From: Chryseobacterium gleum
GTDB taxonomy: Bacteria; Bacteroidota; Bacteroidia; Flavobacteriales_D; Sanyastnellaceae
DNA: 25,478 nucleotides
Direction: 5' to 3'
NCBI GenBank assembly: GCA_945897395.1
Contig: CAMDFE010000002.1
Location: 1 to 25,478, forward strand
Shown here: piece by piece, positions 17,091 to 24,716 of the stretch
Layout of the letters: each line of letters begins with the position of its first letter
How positions within the stretch are numbered: the first letter of the stretch is position 1
Notes under the pieces: model-generated
The model's input: only the letters and a program-made list of their open reading frames with translations
What the model was told of the DNA's origin: nothing
Databases searched by the model: none
Program-made: the position numbers and the translations under genes

Positions 17091-17232
17091 TTTCGAATTG
17101 CAAGATAGTTTAGAGAGTGGCTTCAGGAATATTTTACTAACAATTTTGTTTGTTAAAGGGCTGAAAATCAAAGGCTGAGTAAAGAAAATGGATGTGAAAA
17201 GTAAAAAAAAGTGCGTACGTCATGAAAAGTTG

Positions 17233-17240
17233 TACTTTTG
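17233..17240 (+). promoter_or_regulatory. Predicted Bacteroidota promoter -7 box for acpP
   Basis: TACTTTTG matches the Bacteroidota -7 consensus TAnnTTTG exactly. Nineteen bases upstream is GTG (17211-17213), one mismatch from the TTG of the -33 element. Transcription would start near 17247, leaving an A-rich leader of about 27 nt with no clear Shine-Dalgarno before the acpP ATG at 17274. Starts of this A-rich kind are usual in the phylum. It probably serves acpP-fabF-rnc and perhaps the genes beyond. Confidence 0.6.
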
Positions 17241-17273
17241 CGGCTGTATTTAACCTTTAAAAAAATCAAGACA

Positions 17274-17507
17274 ATGTCTGAAATTGCACAAAAAGTTACC
17301 GAAATCATCGTAGATAAACTCGGTGTAGAAGCATCAGTTGTAACCCCTGAAGCTAGTTTCACCAATGATTTGGGAGCAGATTCTTTGGATACTGTAGAGC
17401 TTATCATGGAATTTGAAAAAGAATTCAACATCGCTATCCCTGATGATCAAGCAGAGAAAATTGTGACTGTAGGTCAAGCGATTGATTACATCACAGCGAA
17501 TAAATAA
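17274..17507 (+). CDS. acpP: Acyl carrier protein
   Basis: A 77-residue acidic four-helix protein of standard ACP length. GADSLDTVEL has Ser37, the attachment site for 4'-phosphopantetheine, with the usual preceding Asp36 and following Leu. Helix II acidic residues that dock to partner enzymes are present (VELIMEFEKEF). It carries growing acyl chains in type II fatty-acid synthesis in the cytosol. ATG 17274 follows an A-rich leader; an upstream in-frame TTG at 17238 lies within the promoter box and is not a start. fabF follows after 33 bp, the standard arrangement. Confidence 0.97.
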   Translation: MSEIAQKVTEIIVDKLGVEASVVTPEASFTNDLGADSLDTVELIMEFEKEFNIAIPDDQAEKIVTVGQAIDYITANK

Positions 17508-17540
17508 TCACTCGGAAATTATTCAACTTTCCCGAAAACT

Positions 17541-18791
17541 ATGGAGTTAAGAAGGGTCGTTGTTACTGGACTAGGAGCATTAACACCCATTGGTAATACT
17601 GTCCCAGAATACTGGAACGGTCTTATTAATGGTGTCAGTGGCGCTAATCTTATTACGCGCTTTGATGCGAGCAAGTTCAAAACGAAGTTTGCTTGTGAAC
17701 TCAAGGGATTTAATATTGAAGATCACATTGAGCGAAAAGAAATGCGCAAGATGGATCCTTACACGCACTACGCCTTAGTAGTTGTGAAGGAAGCCATAGT
17801 GGATTCTGGCCTCGATGTAGAGAAGGTAGACAAAGACCGTGTTGGTGTCATTTGGGGTTCTGGGATTGGTGGTTTGAATACTTTTCAAGAAGAGTGTATT
17901 AATTTCGCGAAAGGAGATGGAACACCTCGTTTCAATCCTTTCTTCATTCCCAAAATGATTGCTGATATTGCCTCTGGGCACATCAGTATTCAATACGGAT
18001 TCAGAGGTCCGAATTACACAACCGTTTCAGCTTGTGCTTCTTCAACAAACGCTTTAATAGATGCCTTTAACTACATTCGTTTAGGTAAGGCCGATATCAT
18101 AGTAAGCGGTGGTTCTGAGGCTGCAATTTGTGAAGCAGGGGTAGGAGGATTCAACGCGTGTAGAGCGCTTTCTGAAAACAATGAGAATTTCAAAACAGCT
18201 TCTCGACCTTTCGACAGTACCCGTGATGGTTTTGTTTTAGGAGAAGGTGGAGGTTGTCTTATTTTAGAAGATTTAGAGCACGCCAAAGCGCGTGGTGCTA
18301 AAATATATGCCGAACTTATCGGCGGAGGAATGTCCGCTGACGCGTATCACATTACCGCCCCACATCCAGAAGGAATTGGTGCAATCAATGTAATGAAGAA
18401 CGCACTTTCAGATGCAGGAATTACTGCAGATGCAATTGACTACATAAACGTTCACGGAACTTCTACCCCTTTAGGAGATGTTCAAGAGGCAAAGGCCATT
18501 CAAAATATTTTTGGAGAGCATGCTTACAACGTGAATATTTCAAGTACCAAGTCAATGACGGGTCACTTGCTAGGTGCTGCAGGAGCTGTAGAAGCAATCG
18601 CATCGATCTTGGCTATTAAAAATGGGATTATTCCACCAACAATTAACTTCGTAAATACCGATGAAGCTTTAGATCCGAAATTGAACTTTACTTTCAATAC
18701 GGCACAGCATCGTGAAGTTAATATCGCAATGACTAACACCTTCGGGTTTGGTGGTCATAACACCTCAGCCATTTTTAAGAAATACGAATGA
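17541..18791 (+). CDS. fabF: 3-oxoacyl-ACP synthase II
   Basis: A 416-residue beta-ketoacyl-ACP synthase, the elongating condensing enzyme of type II fatty-acid synthesis, using acyl-ACP and malonyl-ACP. The thiolase-fold catalytic triad is visible: Cys165 in TVSACASST, His305 in NVHGTSTPLGD and His342 in MTGHLLGAAGA, with Lys337 before it. The glycine-rich GFGGHN near the C-terminus is also intact. The length and Cys-His-His set fit FabF/FabB rather than FabH. ATG at 17541 begins right at the conserved RRVVVTGLG strand. The rnc start overlaps its stop by 4 bp (ATGA), so those two are translationally coupled. Confidence 0.97.
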   Translation: MELRRVVVTGLGALTPIGNTVPEYWNGLINGVSGANLITRFDASKFKTKFACELKGFNIEDHIERKEMRKMDPYTHYALVVVKEAIVDSGLDVEKVDKDRVGVIWGSGIGGLNTFQEECINFAKGDGTPRFNPFFIPKMIADIASGHISIQYGFRGPNYTTVSACASSTNALIDAFNYIRLGKADIIVSGGSEAAICEAGVGGFNACRALSENNENFKTASRPFDSTRDGFVLGEGGGCLILEDLEHAKARGAKIYAELIGGGMSADAYHITAPHPEGIGAINVMKNALSDAGITADAIDYINVHGTSTPLGDVQEAKAIQNIFGEHAYNVNISSTKSMTGHLLGAAGAVEAIASILAIKNGIIPPTINFVNTDEALDPKLNFTFNTAQHREVNIAMTNTFGFGGHNTSAIFKKYE

Positions 18792-19498
18792 TTTGGAAGT
18801 TCTTTTCCAAAGCACATCCCAATAGGGAACTTTTCTCCTATATACAAAACACCTTTCATGTAAAGCCCAAGAATCTTGCGCTTTATGAGACAGCTTTGCG
18901 TCATGCAAGCGCTGCCGATGAAATTCAACCAGGAATAAAAAATAGCAACGAGCGATTAGAATTTTTAGGTGATGCCATTCTAGATAGCATTGTTGCGCAT
19001 TATTTGTTTTCGAAATATCCTGCCCTCACAGAAGGTGAACTCACCAAAATGAAATCCAAGATTGTTCGTCGAGATAATTTGAATGCTATCGGGTACGATT
19101 TGAAATTGTATGAGTTCTTAAATGTAAGTATAGGCAGACAAGAAATTCATGAAAGTCTAATTGGAAATGCGCTGGAAGCCTTATTTGGTGCACTTTTCCT
19201 AGATAAGGGGTATAAGGTCACTAGGGAAATAGCATTGAAATTATTGAAGGAGCATGGGCTCGACGAACGTGTTCACTTGGATGTGGATTACAAAAGTAAA
19301 TTGCACGAATGGGGACAAAAGACCCGTAGGCACTTGGTGTACATCGTACGTGAACAGCGCAGCACAGGCGCACAAATGCTTTATACTATTGCATTGGAAC
19401 TCGATGGAAAGGAAGTGGGAAGAGGTACAGGTGGATCGAAAAAAGCAGCGGAACAATCAGCAGCGGAAGCGGCGGCTAAAGTAATATTGACTAATTAA
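18788..19498 (+). CDS. rnc: Ribonuclease III
   Basis: A 236-residue RNase III with an endonuclease domain (about 1-160) and a C-terminal double-stranded RNA-binding domain (about 165-235). The signature NERLEFLGD lies at 54-62 and supplies Glu58 and Asp62. A second metal-binding block reads GNALEALFGALFLD, giving Glu130. At the position of E. coli Asp114 there is Asn127, a possible variation at the metal site. The dsRBD has DYKSKLHEWGQ and the GTGGSKKAAEQSAAEAA helix. It processes rRNA precursors and degrades structured RNA. Its ATG overlaps the fabF stop; acpP-fabF-rnc is a common Bacteroidota order. Confidence 0.95.
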   Translation: MIWKFFSKAHPNRELFSYIQNTFHVKPKNLALYETALRHASAADEIQPGIKNSNERLEFLGDAILDSIVAHYLFSKYPALTEGELTKMKSKIVRRDNLNAIGYDLKLYEFLNVSIGRQEIHESLIGNALEALFGALFLDKGYKVTREIALKLLKEHGLDERVHLDVDYKSKLHEWGQKTRRHLVYIVREQRSTGAQMLYTIALELDGKEVGRGTGGSKKAAEQSAAEAAAKVILTN

Positions 19499-19509
19499 AA
19501 CTGAAACAT

Positions 19510-20700
19510 ATGTACGGTAAAATGCAGGAACATTTGCAAAATGAATTGAACGATATTCGTGAAGCTGGTTTATTCAAAAGAGAACGTATCATTACTACCC
19601 CGCAAGGAGCAGTCATTCAAACCACCGAAGGGAAAGAGGTTTTGAATTTTTGCGGGAATAACTACCTCGGACTTTCGAGTCATCCTGCAGTTCTAAAAGC
19701 TGCAAAGGCTACAATTGATTCTCACGGATTTGGAATGTCGAGCGTTCGATTTATTTGCGGAACACAGGACATTCACAAGACTTTGGAACATAAACTTTCT
19801 GAATTCCTTCACACAGAAGATACCATTTTATACGCTGCGGCTTTCGATGCGAACGGTGGAGTTTTCGAACCGCTGTTGAATGAGCAAGACGCAATCATTT
19901 CTGATGCATTGAATCACGCCTCAATTATCGACGGCGTTCGTTTGTGTAAGGCGGAACGCTACAGATATAAAAATAATGACATGGCTGATCTTGAAGAGCA
20001 GCTGAAAGCCGCTTCAGGTGCACGTTTCAAACTTATTGTAACCGACGGTGTGTTTTCAATGGATGGTTACGTGGCACAACTCGATATGATCTGCGACTTA
20101 GCCGATCAATACGGTGCAATGGTTATGGTAGACGAATGTCACGCTACTGGTTTCATTGGTAAAACGGGAAGAGGTACAATAGAATTAAAAAACGTTTTAG
20201 GACGAGTAGATATCATTACTGGAACTTTAGGCAAGGCCTTAGGCGGCGCAATGGGCGGATTCACCAGCGGAAGAAAAGAGATAATAGATTTGTTGCGTCA
20301 ACGTTCTAGACCTTATTTGTTCTCAAATTCACTAGCTCCATCTATCGTGGGTGCGTCAATTGCAGTAATGGATATGCTTAGTGCGTCTTCAGATTTGCGC
20401 GACAAACTGGAGGCGAACGTCATACGTTTTAAAGCTGGAATTAAAGCAGCTGGATTCGAAATTAAAGACGGAGAAAGCGCAATTGTTCCGGTTATGTTGT
20501 ACGACGCGAAACTTGCGCAAGATTTTGCAGATGCGTTGTTGAAAGAAGGGATTTATGTGATTGGATTTTTCTTTCCAGTGGTTGCAAAAGGACAAGCGCG
20601 CATTCGTGTTCAGTTGAGCGCGGGTCATGAATTCGAGCACATTGACAAGGCCATAGAAGCTTTTTCCAAAGTTGGAAAAGCATTAAATGTGATTCAATAA
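19510..20700 (+). CDS. kbl: Glycine C-acetyltransferase (2-amino-3-ketobutyrate CoA ligase)
   Basis: A 396-residue PLP enzyme of the alpha-oxoamine synthase family. FCGNNYLGLSSHP (48-59) is the usual substrate-side loop. NHASIIDG has His136 stacking on PLP, VDECHATGF has Asp208 and His211 contacting the cofactor, and TLGKALGGAMGG has the Schiff-base Lys242. The length and the AAFDANGGVFEPLL region match Kbl better than BioF or HemA. It cleaves 2-amino-3-ketobutyrate with CoA into glycine and acetyl-CoA, the second step of threonine degradation. The partner threonine dehydrogenase is not in the window. It lies 11 bp after rnc and 3 bp before an FAD oxidoreductase gene. Confidence 0.93.
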   Translation: MYGKMQEHLQNELNDIREAGLFKRERIITTPQGAVIQTTEGKEVLNFCGNNYLGLSSHPAVLKAAKATIDSHGFGMSSVRFICGTQDIHKTLEHKLSEFLHTEDTILYAAAFDANGGVFEPLLNEQDAIISDALNHASIIDGVRLCKAERYRYKNNDMADLEEQLKAASGARFKLIVTDGVFSMDGYVAQLDMICDLADQYGAMVMVDECHATGFIGKTGRGTIELKNVLGRVDIITGTLGKALGGAMGGFTSGRKEIIDLLRQRSRPYLFSNSLAPSIVGASIAVMDMLSASSDLRDKLEANVIRFKAGIKAAGFEIKDGESAIVPVMLYDAKLAQDFADALLKEGIYVIGFFFPVVAKGQARIRVQLSAGHEFEHIDKAIEAFSKVGKALNVIQ

Positions 20701-20703
20701 TTT

Positions 20704-21741
20704 ATGTCGAAATATTTAATCGTAGGACAAGGGCTAGCAGGAACACTGCTAGCCTTTTCTCTTCTTGAAAAAGGAGAAGAAGTGTTGCTTGCCGACGATT
20801 ATGCTCATGCCTCTGCTTCGCAAGTAGCTGCAGGCATGTGGAATCCAGTTACTTTCAAACGGCTTGCGGCCTCTTGGTTAGTGAAGGAAATGTTGGAGGA
20901 AATGAATGCAACTTTTCTGCGATTGGAGAATAAATTGCAAGCGAATTTTTTTCATCAATTACCCGTCGCAAGAATTTTCAACTCCATCCAAGATGCTAAT
21001 TTTTGGGATGAAAAATCCGATCAACCAGAAGTTGGACGATATCTTTCCGCACGTTCAAACAAGAGCGTGCAAGAGAATTTCCATTCGCCATTTGGAAACA
21101 GTGAAGTGAATGAATGCGGCTGGCTGAATGTTCCTTTGTTTCGAGAAGCTGCAAAAAATTATTTCATTGAACATGCAAATTTCATTGAGGAAGCTGTGAA
21201 TGAAAGTGAAGTTCAATTCCTTGAAAGTAGTGTTGTGTGGAAAGGAAGAACTTTTGATAAACTCATTCTTTGCAATGGAATAGGCGTGAATCAATGGAAG
21301 GGTTTGGAAGGCCTAGATTTAATTCCGAACCATGGACAAGTACTGGATTTGAAAATTGAAAATTTAGAAATAGACACCATCGTTAATTTCGGTCAGTTTT
21401 TACTTCCATTTGGAAATGAAAAATTTCGTTTGGGTGCCACCTATGATTGGAATGAAGTTCCAGATGTTCCAACCGAGGAGGCGAGAGAGCTTTTACTTTC
21501 CGAATTGAATTCAAGATTGAAGAAGGAAGTTGTGGTTGAAAGTCAGAAAACAGGTTATCGCCCTACCACCCGAGACAGACGACCCATCTTGGGATTCGCA
21601 AAGGGTAATGAAACACTAGGTGTCTTCGGCGGATTAGGTTCGAAAGGAGTACTTCTTGCACCTTATTTCGCGAAATTGTTTACATCGGTTTTAACGGAGG
21701 GTATTGCAATTCCAAAGGAAGTAAATACCACGCGATTCTAA
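20704..21741 (+). CDS. DAO-family FAD-dependent oxidoreductase
   Basis: A 345-residue flavoprotein with KYLIVGQGLAGTLLAFSLL at the N-terminus (GQGLAG at 8-13 binds the FAD pyrophosphate). QVAAGMWNPVTFKR follows the substrate-loop region. The C-terminal part has GYRPTTRDRRPILG and FGGLGSKGVLLAPYFA, the FAD-closing glycines seen in D-amino-acid oxidase, glycine oxidase (ThiO) and the MnmC oxidase domain. Substrate is unknown; a secondary or tertiary amine is the family norm. It is on the same transcript line as kbl, 3 bp downstream, so a link to glycine or another amino acid is possible but unproven. A weak hairpin follows the stop. The family call is firm and the function open. Confidence 0.8.
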   Translation: MSKYLIVGQGLAGTLLAFSLLEKGEEVLLADDYAHASASQVAAGMWNPVTFKRLAASWLVKEMLEEMNATFLRLENKLQANFFHQLPVARIFNSIQDANFWDEKSDQPEVGRYLSARSNKSVQENFHSPFGNSEVNECGWLNVPLFREAAKNYFIEHANFIEEAVNESEVQFLESSVVWKGRTFDKLILCNGIGVNQWKGLEGLDLIPNHGQVLDLKIENLEIDTIVNFGQFLLPFGNEKFRLGATYDWNEVPDVPTEEARELLLSELNSRLKKEVVVESQKTGYRPTTRDRRPILGFAKGNETLGVFGGLGSKGVLLAPYFAKLFTSVLTEGIAIPKEVNTTRF

Positions 21742-21743
21742 CA

Positions 21744-21767
21744 ATTCAAGGTGAAGAACCTTTGAAT
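21744..21767 (+). terminator. Possible hairpin terminator after the FAD oxidoreductase gene
   Basis: ATTCAAGGT (21744-21752) pairs with ACCTTTGAAT (21758-21767) apart from one bulged base, with a 5-nt loop. It starts three bases after the stop codon. There is no clean run of T after it, so it may be a weak or Rho-assisted terminator or only a 3'-end stabilising stem. Confidence 0.3.
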
Positions 21768-21796
21768 TTGAATACAGATTGTTTCAATTGTTCAGA

Positions 21797-21804
21797 TAGA
21801 TTTG
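21797..21804 (+). promoter_or_regulatory. Predicted promoter -7 box for the YfiR-TPR-SpoIIE unit
   Basis: TAGATTTG is an exact match to the Bacteroidota TAnnTTTG -7 box. Its end lies 25 bp before the ATG of the YfiR-like gene. Possible -33 elements are TTG at 21779-21781 (15-bp spacer, short) and TTTG at 21767-21770 (26-bp spacer, long), so the upstream half is imperfect. It sits just after the candidate hairpin, which supports a new transcription unit here. Confidence 0.5.
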
Positions 21805-21829
21805 TTATGCGTCTAAATAGCGCTATGAA

Positions 21830-22348
21830 ATGAAAAGAATCGTTATGCTCCTCATTGTTTTGGTCTCAAGCCAATGGCTTTCTGCGCAGCAGTTAGACGA
21901 GGGAGATTCGCGTGCAATGATTCAAGCAAATTTTATTTATCAGTTCGCGGTGAATAGCAATTGGCCTGTTGAAATGAAGAAAGGAAAATTTCTCATCGTT
22001 GTTTATGGAAATGACGCCGTCTATAAGCATGTTGTGGAGAAATATGGAATGAAGCCAGTAGGTGCACAGACGATTGAAGTTGTTGCATGGTCTGAATACA
22101 AGGCAGGTGTAGGTAGTCATATTGTTTTTATAGACAAGTCGAAAAAATCTGATCTGCAGAAAATAATGAAAGAGGTGAAAGGGAAGAGCACCTTGGTTGT
22201 CACAAACTGGGAAGGAGCGCTCGGCAGTGGGGCGGCAATTAATTTCAAAACAGTAGATAATTCTATTCGCTACGAATTAAGTGAGGTCGCTTTATCTGAG
22301 AAGAAAATTACACCCGGGAATAAAATTTTACAATGGAAAGTTCAATAG
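21830..22348 (+). CDS. Secreted YfiR/DUF4154-family protein
   Basis: A 172-residue protein with a clear signal peptide: a basic start, a hydrophobic core and SAQQ at about 18-21, so cleavage near residue 19 or 20. The mature part matches the YfiR/DUF4154 pattern as I know it: AMIQANFIYQFAVNSNWP at the start, KFLIVVYGND, SHIVFID, TLVVTN, GAAINFK, and a closing VALSEKKITPGNKIL. In Pseudomonas, YfiR is a periplasmic regulator that inhibits the diguanylate cyclase YfiN. No GGDEF protein is here; instead a membrane SpoIIE phosphatase lies two genes downstream. ATG 21830 is chosen; the ATG at 21825 meets a stop after two codons. The next gene starts one base after its stop. The regulatory role is inference. 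Confidence 0.8.
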   Translation: MKRIVMLLIVLVSSQWLSAQQLDEGDSRAMIQANFIYQFAVNSNWPVEMKKGKFLIVVYGNDAVYKHVVEKYGMKPVGAQTIEVVAWSEYKAGVGSHIVFIDKSKKSDLQKIMKEVKGKSTLVVTNWEGALGSGAAINFKTVDNSIRYELSEVALSEKKITPGNKILQWKVQ

Positions 22349-22349
22349 T

Positions 22350-23237
22350 ATGAAGCACACATTCTTACTTTTTTTGATTTTACTTGGTGTGGCTCAAATG
22401 GGCTACAGTCAAGTGAATCCAATTGTAGCGAAAGCCGCTGAATTGTGCGATGAAAAGAAATATGATGAAGCGCTTGCTCAAATTGACGAAGGTTTTAAAT
22501 TGGCCAGTTTGAACTCAGATCCGAATGCATGGTTTGTAAAAGGATTTATTTTAAAAGAGCTGTACAAACAAAAGGAAGCCAATCAACGCCAGAGTAACTA
22601 CAGAAACCGAAGTGCAGCTGCTTTGAAGAAAGCACGCGAATTCGATTCAAATTTGGAATTCGCATCAAACATAGATGCTGCTTTTCAGTACATAGCTTTC
22701 ACCTATTTCAATGACGCGTTGTTACGTTCGGCTGAAATGGATAACGAATCCGAGAATGAACCGATTGACCTATTCAAAAAGTTTGAAGAACTTTATACAG
22801 GTTCAGATGTCGAACTCAAAGATTTGAAGTTAGAATTCAATAGTAAAATGGCAGAGGGGCATTACCGCAACTGGATTAAAAACACCGAGGACACCCATCA
22901 TTACGCACTGTGTTTGGAGTATTATTCGAAAGTTCTTTCCTTGGACAATAGAAACTGCACAGCCAACTTGAATTTGGCTATTGTGAACTACAATCAAGGC
23001 GTGTTCATGATTCGTAAGATTGGTGCTCAGACCGATATGATGGACTTAATTTCCATTCAAGACGAAAGTGTGAAAAAGTTTAAGGCTGCTATTCCTTATG
23101 CTCAGCAGGCCTTTGCTTCATGCACCCCTGCCCCAACCAACTACAAGGTGCTTATGTTTGTGAATCGCGCGTTGGGAAGGGAAGAAGAATATCTTCGATT
23201 GAAGAAAGAGTCAGAAAAAAAATTCAAATCAAATTAA
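22350..23237 (+). CDS. Secreted TPR-like protein
   Basis: A 295-residue protein starting MKHTFLLFLILLGVAQMGYSQ, a good signal peptide with cleavage after about residue 20. The rest is almost entirely helical. Residues 24-97 look like tetratricopeptide repeats (LCDEKKYDEALAQIDEGF, then DPNAWFVKGFILKELYK), and a second TPR-like pair follows near 190-240 (YALCLEYYSKVLSLD, then NCTANLNLAIVNYNQG). TPRs bind other proteins, so a periplasmic scaffold is likely. The frame is open upstream as far as 22281, inside the preceding gene; ATG 22350, one base after that gene's stop, is the true start by position and signal peptide. It lies between the YfiR-like and SpoIIE genes, 9 bp from the latter. I cannot name a specific family. 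Confidence 0.75.
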   Translation: MKHTFLLFLILLGVAQMGYSQVNPIVAKAAELCDEKKYDEALAQIDEGFKLASLNSDPNAWFVKGFILKELYKQKEANQRQSNYRNRSAAALKKAREFDSNLEFASNIDAAFQYIAFTYFNDALLRSAEMDNESENEPIDLFKKFEELYTGSDVELKDLKLEFNSKMAEGHYRNWIKNTEDTHHYALCLEYYSKVLSLDNRNCTANLNLAIVNYNQGVFMIRKIGAQTDMMDLISIQDESVKKFKAAIPYAQQAFASCTPAPTNYKVLMFVNRALGREEEYLRLKKESEKKFKSN

Positions 23238-23246
23238 TTACAATCC

Positions 23247-24713
23247 ATGAATTGGTTCTTCAACAAGAAGTATCGTCTTGGATTTGGCTTCGGTGTCATC
23301 ATATTCATCGTTGCCGGAACGTTGGTCATGACTATGATTACTCTGCAGCGGAGTTATGATATCAATAGGAAAATTAATGACAAGTATGTTCCATCTATTG
23401 GATGCTTGCAAGACTTAGAGAGCTATACGCTTCGTTCAAAAGACTTAATTAAAGAATGGGCATTTGTGCAGCGGGTAGAAGAAGATCTTCATCGCAAAGA
23501 AATGAAGGCAATTAGTGACAGTTCGCTCACGAATTCATGGACACGGCTCAAAGAAGTTAAAAGTAATTTCAGCAAGGAAGAACAACAGAAGCTCGATTCG
23601 TTAGAAGTCAGAATAGCGGACATGTTGGTTCAGTACAAAGCAGTTCAAGAACTATTACCCACCTTCGACAGTTACAGCAATCCAATTGCGTTAATGGAAG
23701 CTGAATCATATTTTATTGAAGGAAGTGGAATCCCCCTGGTGGTTGAAGAAGCAGAGGCTATTCTGAATGAATTGCGCACAAAGCAAACAGAACGAATGAA
23801 TAGGGAAATTGAAGAAATGAATGTTCAGTTCTCTCGTTTGACAGGTGTTCTTGTAGTGGTTTCTTTGTTCGTTTTATGCGCGGGAATTGCCATTGCCTAT
23901 TTCACCACAAAACTGAGAAAGCAAAAAGAAGAATCAGATGTTCAAAAGGAACAATTGAATTTGTTGTATCACGATTTGACTGACAGCATCAATTACGCCC
24001 AAAGACTTCAAAATACAATCTTACCGAACATTGGTGCGGTAAGACAAATCTTCAACAAGAGTTTTGTTTTTTATGTTCCGAAGGCTGTTGTAAGTGGCGA
24101 TTTTTATTGGTTTAAGAATGTAGGTGGAAGAAAATTATTTGCAGCTGCAGACTGCACGGGACATGGTGTTCCCGGTGCATTCATGAGTTTGGTAGGTCAC
24201 AACTTTTTGAATCACGTGACTAAAGTTTTTCTTGATCCGTCACAGATTCTAAATAGCGTTAATCGTTTAGGTACAGAGGTGCTGCGGAACAATAACACCG
24301 GTGTTCGAGACGGTATGGACATTGCACTTTGTGCGATCGATGAAAAGGAAATGATGTTGGAATATTGCGGTGCGAACATTCCACTTTACGTTGTCAGAAA
24401 GAATGAACTTATTGAATTAGCTCCAACCAAACGAAGCATTGGAACCTTCGGTGAGCGAGGTGAGTCTTTTGCTACACAGAAGTTTCAATTGGAAAAGAAC
24501 GATATGGTTTACGCGTGCAGCGACGGTTACGCGGATCAATTTGGTGAAGAGACGAATAAGAAATTCATGCGCAAGAAATTCAAGGAAATTCTCGTGTCTA
24601 TTTCAACTTTAGAAATTGACATCCAAGAAAAAACCCTTCACGAAACGTTTGACGCTTGGAAGGGTTCAGTGGAACAAACCGATGACCTTTTAGTTATCGG
24701 AATTCGAATCTAA
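23247..24713 (+). CDS. Membrane sensor with cytoplasmic SpoIIE/PP2C-type phosphatase domain
   Basis: A 488-residue inner-membrane protein. TM1 spans about 11-33. A mostly helical periplasmic region of about 165 residues follows, resembling a four-helix-bundle chemoreceptor sensor (INDKYVPSIGCLQDLESYT). TM2 is about 198-221, then a short coiled linker and the DLTDSINYAQRLQNTILP entry typical of Bacteroidota SpoIIE proteins. The phosphatase domain has the metal-binding aspartates in VSGDFYW (D285), ADCTGHGVPGAF (D302), CSDGYADQFG (D426) and EQTDDLLVIG (D479/D480), all intact, so it should be active. Such phosphatases usually dephosphorylate anti-anti-sigma (STAS) proteins; none is in the window. 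It follows the TPR gene by 9 bp. Its stop lies 3 bp from that of the convergent uspA. Confidence 0.9.
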   Translation: MNWFFNKKYRLGFGFGVIIFIVAGTLVMTMITLQRSYDINRKINDKYVPSIGCLQDLESYTLRSKDLIKEWAFVQRVEEDLHRKEMKAISDSSLTNSWTRLKEVKSNFSKEEQQKLDSLEVRIADMLVQYKAVQELLPTFDSYSNPIALMEAESYFIEGSGIPLVVEEAEAILNELRTKQTERMNREIEEMNVQFSRLTGVLVVVSLFVLCAGIAIAYFTTKLRKQKEESDVQKEQLNLLYHDLTDSINYAQRLQNTILPNIGAVRQIFNKSFVFYVPKAVVSGDFYWFKNVGGRKLFAAADCTGHGVPGAFMSLVGHNFLNHVTKVFLDPSQILNSVNRLGTEVLRNNNTGVRDGMDIALCAIDEKEMMLEYCGANIPLYVVRKNELIELAPTKRSIGTFGERGESFATQKFQLEKNDMVYACSDGYADQFGEETNKKFMRKKFKEILVSISTLEIDIQEKTLHETFDAWKGSVEQTDDLLVIGIRI

Positions 24714-24716
24714 TTA

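Noticed and set aside
17091..17232. A small gene or RNA between the E1-like gene and acpP
   Set aside because: The stretch is AT-rich with no sensible reading frame and no strong hairpin; it is best explained as a divergent promoter region.
16119..21741. ThiF-like gene and ThiO-like oxidoreductase as parts of a thiamine thiazole locus
   Set aside because: They are on opposite strands about 3.6 kb apart with fatty-acid and RNA genes between, and no thiS, thiG, thiC or thiE is present.
22281..22349. Upstream extension of the TPR protein by 23 residues
   Set aside because: It lies inside the YfiR-like gene, and it would place the signal peptide away from the N-terminus; ATG 22350 fits better.
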